Below are positions 58,173-64,000 of a stretch of 64,000 bases of DNA, piece after piece. The translations under genes were made by a program, and so were the position numbers. Position 1 is the stretch's first letter. The number at the start of each line of letters is the position of its first letter. Source of the stretch: Morella rubra (taxonomy: Eukaryota; Streptophyta; Magnoliopsida; Fagales; Myricaceae); contig CM025852.1 of NCBI GenBank assembly GCA_003952965.2, positions 14,686,986-14,750,985 on the forward strand, in the 5' to 3' direction. A model generated the notes under the pieces. It did no database searches, had not been told where the DNA came from, and saw nothing but the letters and a program-made list of their open reading frames with translations.

Positions 58173-61100
58173 AACATTTTTGCGGCATTCCTAGGGCTGT
58201 CATTAGTGATAAAGGAACACATTTTTGTAATACACCCTTTGCTGCACTCATGAAGAAATATGGTATTCATCATAAAGTTTCCACTGCATACCACCCTCAA
58301 ACCAATGGCCAAGCCGAATTAGCTAATAGGGAAATCAAGCACATCTTAGAAAAAACTGTGAATCCCACTAGGAAAGATTGGTCTTGCGATTGAATGATGC
58401 ATTATGGGCTTATAGGACAGCTTATAAATCTATACTTAGTATGTCCCCTATAGGCTTGTTTATGGTAAAGCATGTCATCTTCCTGTTGAGCTTGAACATA
58501 AAGCATATTGGGCCATTAAAAAGTTTAATTTTGACACTGATCAAGCTGGAACTTTGCAAAAATTACAAATATCTGAGTTGGAGGAAATAAGGAGAGATGC
58601 CTATGACAATGCCAAGCTGTCCAAAGAGCGAATGAAAATCCTACATGACAAGCACATCCAGAGGAAGAGCTTTGAACCAAATCAGCAAGTTTTGCTATAC
58701 AATTCCAAGCTTCATTTTTTTCCAGTAAATTAAGGTCTAGGTGGAGTGGTCCATATCTTGTTAAAACCTTTATCCACATGGTGCTATTGAGGTGATTAAC
58801 CCCCAAAATGAAATATTTTCAAAGTAAATGGACAAAACTCAAACCTTTTCTGAGCACATTCTCACCTCAAGATAGTAGCATCATTTTGCAAGACCCCATC
58901 TACCCTCCTATCACTTAGTTTTCACTTATTCTCCTGCTTGTTAATTTGCCTTGTTGTTTATCTTTTCATTTACTCTATTTTGTTGATTCTGTTTTTACTT
59001 TCCATGAAGTCATCTTCACCAGTTCAGCCATCTCAGTACTTTTTCCCTTTGCCCTACCTTTGTTATTTTGTTATCTGTTGAATCTTTCTTCTTCCCTTTC
59101 TCTGTCAAACATTGGTCACCTTGAGGACAATGTGCATATGTAGTTGGGGGGTGATGTGGGTTGGATATGATTTGTTGTTCAAATTCAATGAATCACATGT
59201 CACATTGAGAGTGATGGAAAAGACAAAAACTAGAAATTTTTGGGTTTCAATTTTCAAGGTGATGTGCTTTAAATTTAGGTTGTTAAATTTATGAGTAACC
59301 TGAATACCAAAGGGAACAGAATCTAGCCTTAGCATGATAGTTTTGATTTATTATCTCAGTTACTCAATTTTTGGAAGCATGTTTCAAGTCTACTTGTTGT
59401 TGGACTTGAAAAAAAAAAGAACACTCAATTACTTTAGTTGACTCTATGATTTTATCTGGTCAAATAGCGACTAACAGGAACTCTAATGAACTATGTCTCA
59501 AGTGTCCAAAAAACATAAATAAGTTGACACTAAAAGAGCCAGTATGTGCATTGGAAAAGGCTACCTGTCACCGGGGTATCTCTTAAAGAAAAAAAATTGA
59601 AAGTGGGAAATGCAAAGAGTTACCTTTTAAAGAGTGATAGCGTGAAAGCCAACTTTGCAGTAGTTTTGAATTAGAGTAAGCTTTCTGTTTAGTTGTGCTT
59701 GTTATTGATTGTTTTGAAGAAAAACATAGTCTTTTGTAATTTGAACACACATGTGCACCTGACGACTATTTGACTGGCATAATTCCTTGGGTTGAGTTCG
59801 TAGATGGTTTATTGAATTTTTTTGCTAAGCTAGAATCTGGACTGATTTGATTTGGGTGCTGATCAATTTGATATATTTAAATTTAATGCACACGTACTTG
59901 CACTTCAGAAACTCAAGAGATCTCTAGTTGACATCTTTTTCCATCGCTTGATTTGCTAGAGACTAGCAAAAAGCTAGTTGGGGGGTGTGATTAGGTGATA
60001 AAAATGGGTTACAAAAAGTGCTAAAATGCCTAAGTGTGACATATTACTATGTATAAATGCCTAAGTTTACAAAGAGATTTTGAAAAGGCTTGAAATTAAT
60101 GTAAGTTGCATTTTTGTGCTTAAAAAGAATAATAATCCATTCCCTTCACTAACTCTTTGTCAATGTGTAGGAGGGCATTTTTGTCCAAAAAAATGAGCAT
60201 TCACGTTAATTGAAAGGAGCTAAAGATAAGAGGGCAAATAAGGAAAAACAAAAAGAAAAGAGAAAGGATTCTGTTGCGATTTGGGGGAAGGACGTCGACC
60301 AAAGCATGGAGGGAAGAAAAGAGAGGGTGCTGCGCATGGAGAGGAGGAATGGAGCGCATGGAAAAAATAGAGCTGGCCATTTTTCTGTTATAGTCTCTCG
60401 ACTAGATGGGAGAGGGGGGGTTGTTTTTGCTGTATTTTTCTTTCCCTTTTTTTCGACTTCCTTGCTGCTGGGTTTGATGGGTTTCTAAGTAACCAAAAAC
60501 TTGAGGTTTTGGTTTTATCTTGCATCGATTCGAGGTTACAATTGATGGAGATGTTCTATTTTCAATTTCATTGTCGTTCATCATTTAGAGAGACGATTTT
60601 CGTTTGAAAACTGTTGAAATTCTTGGAAATGGGTATTTTGTAGACTCTTGGCACAATCTACTTCCGTTTATGGGTAAGATTTCATTCAGTCATTATTTGC
60701 CTAAAATCTCTCTTATGGATGATGAATCTATTCAATCTTTGATAGTTTGTGGAGTTTAACCTCTTTTATCTTCCAGTTATTGAATCCTTGATTGGAGAAG
60801 TAACTGAGTAATTTTAGTTCGATGATATTAATTTTAGATTGAGAATCGGTGCTGGTAAAATCAAAGCTCAAGTGTCTTTTTAAATCTCTTTTCAGCAGAC
60901 TTTTATTTGTCCTAAAAAATTGCTGATTCACTTTTGAATTTTGTTACTCATTTGAATTGCCTACTTTGAATCTTTTAGTTTAGTTTCCTTTCATTTAGCT
61001 CTTGGTAACTTACGTCTGTTACTTTTTAATTTTTTTCAATTATTTCGTTTTGTTTTTTTTTACTCTTTGTTTGTTGATTACGCAGATCCTTTACTCCTTT

Positions 61101-61277
61101 CATCTTATTTTTCATTTATTTCTATTTTACGTTAACAATTTATTTTTTTTTTTTTTTTTTTTTTTTTCACCTTCTCTAAAACATCATTGTCCCTATGAAA
61201 ATCAATCTTGGGACTCAACCCTTGTTTACAACTTTATTACTCTTACAAGTGGGAGTAATTCTTTCGTGAGTCAATCA
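58173..61277 (+). mobile_element. Second Athila fragment with 3' LTR
   Basis: Starts within the integrase (AACATTTTTGC, then GGCATTCCTAGGGC), repeating sequence already present at 57220-57900. It continues through the integrase C-terminus (with a frameshift near 58383 and further gaps), 3' noncoding region, polypurine tract (59975-59987) and LTR. It is visibly diverged from the left element's equivalent region, so it is a separate copy. The 5' half is missing. Confidence 0.9.
59988..61277 (+). repeat. 3' LTR of the second Athila fragment
   Basis: Begins TGATTAGGTGAT, ends GAGTCAATCA; 1290 bp. It has a poly-T run of more than 20 bases near 61141-61166 and lacks parts of the TTTTG array. The following bases AAATA give no target duplication with the GTGTG flank of the right-arm element. 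Confidence 0.9.
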
Positions 61278-62215
61278 AAATACAAATTCCAGCAACAGGA
61301 CATTTTTAAATTTTTAGCCTGACAGTTTTCTTTTAAAAGTGGAATAGTTTCACCATGATAATGATTATTCAAGACATTCTGCACCAATCCAAGAAGCAGA
61401 ACCCTAAAGACCTTCCCTTGTTTCTTGCTCATAAAGGATATATAGCAGCAATCCGGTTTAGTTGTAGCCGTCTCCAAAGAAGAATATAAGAAAAGACTTG
61501 TGGATGCTCTCTCTCAGATTTCTGGTGAAGAAGAAAACAGTAGATCATCCTCTCCCTTAACTAATTTTTTCGAAGACTCCATGAACTCATTTGATGCGTT
61601 TGACCTCAACGCATTCTGTGAATACTCTCCACCAGACTTTGGAGAAAAAAATTAAAATTAAAAAAACAAAAAACAAAAACAAAAAAGACATCAGCGATGA
61701 CATCACCACCTGATCTCATCAATTACATCACTGCTACTGCTAGTAAAGCACCCAAATATACTTACCAACAACATTGTTCAAGGCTATTTCAGACATTCTC
61801 ATCGACAAGACTGTTCATGCATTATTCATTACGGTTCACAAGCGCATTTTCGGCATTTTCTTGTTAACTACAACACTTTATCAGCATATAAAAACACAGC
61901 TAAGAAGCAATCTTGGAAAGCCCTCACTCTTTCAAAAAGATCTCCGACCTTTTCTTCCCAAATCATTCCAGTCTCTTCAACTACTCTCCCAATCTTGTAA
62001 TCTCACTTTTAATTTACTCTCTACTCTCTTGTATTTCAGATCAGTTCTATCTTTTCTTTTCAGACTTGTATATTTGAAAGCTCATTTTTTTTACTTTGTT
62101 TATAAAAAAGTTTATTTTAACATATTGTCTGTCTTACTGCCTTACTCTTTAAATTACATGTTTATTATTATTGATGACCACTTGGGAACACTTTGTATGA
62201 AAAAAAAAAGTATAT
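61278..62215 (+). mobile_element. Candidate endogenous pararetrovirus (Caulimoviridae-like) remnant
   Basis: Two broken open stretches (about 61358-61490 and 61467-61654) look like the end of a viral polyprotein: a lysine-rich segment followed by a Ser/Glu-rich acidic tail. Downstream comes a region organised like a pararetroviral intergenic promoter: a TGACATCA motif (61698-61705), a TATA-like CATATAAAAAC (about 61885) and a pyrimidine-rich leader. A frameshift separates the two coding parts and there is no complete gene. Recognition is by pattern only; an LTR-element tail or unrelated DNA is possible. Confidence 0.3.
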
Positions 62216-62449
62216 AAATCAAAATCATTCGGAAAACTAGCTTGAACTCAAACTTGCCCAAATGTCTTCTCGGATTATTATTCTGATGTATAGTTGAAAG
62301 GTATCTTAAGCATAAAGTTAAATTTGCAAATAAAAGTAATATAGTTGTATGATTAGTAATTTTTGGAAATATAATACTCCACTTTGAGATAGGAAGCCCT
62401 ACAGAAAAGAAAAGAAAAAAAAAAAATAAATATATATATATATGATCCT
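62216..62449. other. AT-rich spacer
   Basis: No recognised feature; includes a short (TA)n stretch near 62428-62441. Confidence 0.5.
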
Positions 62450-63075
62450 TATTGGGGAGATGAATGCGTTTGAGTCTTTTTTTGGGCTCATAATATTACA
62501 TGTAGCGATATCACTCAACTTAAAAACGTAACTCAATAGGTTTTGGCCCAACAATACTTCATTAACTACCTACATGTGTGACCTTATTCCAATGTGGAGG
62601 CTCAATTTTTTTACCGTCTCACACGTTGTTAGTGTTACTTGAGATCCACAACGGTAGGCTAAATCAATCTTCTCAAATGGAGTAGCAAAAGAAGTCTCCT
62701 ATTGCCAAAATATCTTAGCCGATGTTCTAGTTGTATAAAAGCAACATGTTATGCGTTTTAATAAGATAGGAATTCCTTTCAAAAGGAGCCGCGGAAAACA
62801 AGAAGAGAAAGGGAGTTCTGGAGGCTACAGTTCAAGAGGAGAGAAAAAAATTTGGTGTCTTTCGGTTGTACGAATTAACGAGACAGATAAATTGTTGTAT
62901 GAGGGTGAGATTTGGGTGCACTAGGACTTGAGTTATTTGGAGTGATTTTCGTCACTCATTGTTTGTATTCTTGATTTTGAGATTAGTAGATTTTTCTTAT
63001 GCTCGTGGATGTACCTCACTTTAAGGAAACCAAGTTAAATTTTGGTGTTATCTGTGTGTTTGTCTTCTATTACAT
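62450..63075 (+). mobile_element. LTR-like remnant (probable Copia solo LTR)
   Basis: The stretch at 62960-63075 (TTGTTTGTATTCTTGATTTT, TTTTTCTTATGCTCGTGGATG, GTTAAATTTTGGTGTTATCTGTGTG) has the wording of the R/U5 part of plant Copia LTRs. Upstream sequence with GGGCTCATAA and CCCAACAATACTTC fits U3. Exact ends and a target duplication were not found. Confidence 0.35.
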
Positions 63076-63079
63076 CTCA

Positions 63080-63560
63080 AGCTATTGATCAAACATCAAT
63101 TGCCTTGGGTCGTTATACTTGCAAGTATATAGAAGTCCGTAGTACTGAATAAAATTCAAAGGGATTTATTGTGTGATGAAGAAAAATGAATGAAAAACTT
63201 AAACAAAATAAAGAAGAAATATTTTGTTGATTTGTGGCTTTGACTCTAAGACTGCACTTAGAGTAATAGAAAATAACATATGAAAATATAAGAGAAAGTA
63301 CAAAGGTTTCAACGTTTAATTTAACAACTTGTGATGCTTTTGATCAGTTATACTCAACTAGATGAAAATAATGATTCTTTCTAATAAAAAAAAAACAATA
63401 AGCACAACAAAGATATTCATATGATAGAATTTATGAATAATAACTAGTTTAAAATAAAACTCTAATTTCACACCACGGATATTCTTAAAGCATTTAATGT
63501 ATCTAAAAATCACAATTGAAAGAATGAGGTGTAAAATGTCAAGACTCCCATATCACGTGG
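63080..63560. mobile_element. Possible gypsy LTR fragment
   Basis: GGGTCGTTATACTTGCAAGTATATAGAAGTCC-like opening followed by AAAGGGATTTATTG resembles the leader side of plant gypsy LTRs (tRNA-like repeat wording). No second LTR, PBS or ORF is present. Confidence 0.25.
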
Positions 63561-63564
63561 GTGC

Positions 63565-63815
63565 AAAATGTAATTAATCCTTGAAATAACCTCCCTCAAC
63601 TATCTCTCTAATCTCAATTACCCCATAAACTTTCCTTCTCAAACTATTGGGGCCATAATAGTATTTTCACACGAGTTGAGGGTCAAAATAACGTCTCAAA
63701 TCAGTTAAGAGATGAAACCGTAGTAATCATAAAGTTTAAGTGGGGTGAGTTAGAACTATAGGGTAATTGAGATTAGGGTGATAGTTTGTGAGAGTTACTA
63801 TAATTTGCCCAAAAA
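63565..63815. repeat. Foldback repeat related to 16725-17345
   Basis: AATAACCTCCCTCAACTATC, CTAATCTCAATTACCC and the inverse GGGTAATTGAGATTAGGGTGATAG form an inverted repeat. The wording (ACTATTGGGG, GAGTTGAGGGTCAAAATAACG, ACTATAATTTGCCC) matches the family at 16725-17345. Confidence 0.65.
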
Positions 63816-64000
63816 TAAAATATCTATGCATTGAATTCTTTTTCCAATAAAATACATTGATTGAATTTGATTAAAAATTAAATGCTAGTTTCATGAATTA
63901 ACTTAAAATGAGTGTGGAATATTTTTAATAATAATGTAAATTATCCCACAATGAACACTTATCATCTTTGTGATTTATCGTGATCGTGTGGTTAATTGCA
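63816..64000. other. AT-rich end of window
   Basis: Nothing recognised. Confidence 0.5.

Noticed and set aside
57070-58860. Tandem integrase duplication within one Athila element
   Set aside because: The second stretch is diverged, follows unrelated filler and leads to a different 3' LTR, so two separate element fragments explain it better.
61774-62217. 147-codon ORF in the possible pararetrovirus region
   Set aside because: It spans the putative leader, is low in complexity and has no recognisable domain.

Overview
The window is nuclear DNA of a flowering plant, most likely a eudicot. It has intron-containing plant genes with GT-AG introns, AT-rich intergenic DNA, plant-type Copia and Athila (Ty3/gypsy) retrotransposons, and several MITEs. 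The species cannot be named from the sequence.

Five genes look intact. On the left edge (1-851, minus) are the first three exons of a receptor-like Ser/Thr kinase. At 13245-14363 (minus) is an intronless ZED1-related (ZRK) pseudokinase of the family that works with the NLR ZAR1. At 20453-20761 (plus) is the short plant mitochondrial ribosomal protein uL6m. At 21968-25457 (minus, five exons) is a DUF3007 thylakoid protein resembling DAC, a cytochrome b6f accumulation factor. At 28137-29987 (minus, five exons) is the ARF-like GTPase ARL2/TITAN5. A DUF247 gene at 3004-4271 is dead, with several in-frame stops.

The left third (1-17 kb) mixes low-copy duplicated intergenic blocks with a CACTA-type MITE (943-1498), a decayed Ty1/copia element (7127-12364), a Harbinger-like MITE (12893-13087) and a foldback repeat (16725-17345). 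The middle (20-34 kb) holds the housekeeping genes. The 3' end of ARL2 has been copied next to the DAC-like gene. Most of the DAC-like gene was also copied in inverted orientation to 31795-44240, where an Athila element (34113-43434, target duplication CACAC) later split it.

The right half is dominated by a giant near-perfect palindrome, about 36636-57909, with its axis near 47268 and a 58-bp spacer. Each arm is about 10.6 kb. Each holds most of an Athila element, the tail of the DAC-like pseudogene, two foldback MITEs and about 1.1 kb of unclassified promoter-like sequence. The palindrome ends inside Athila. On the right it is joined through about 180 bp of filler to a second, different Athila fragment (58173-61277). 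Beyond that lie a possible endogenous pararetrovirus remnant (61278-62215) and LTR-like and foldback debris to the end.

The genes do not form a pathway. The most interesting feature is the palindrome: read-through transcription across its centre would give a long hairpin RNA that includes sequence from the nearby DAC-like gene. The alternative, an assembly or read artefact, must be excluded first.
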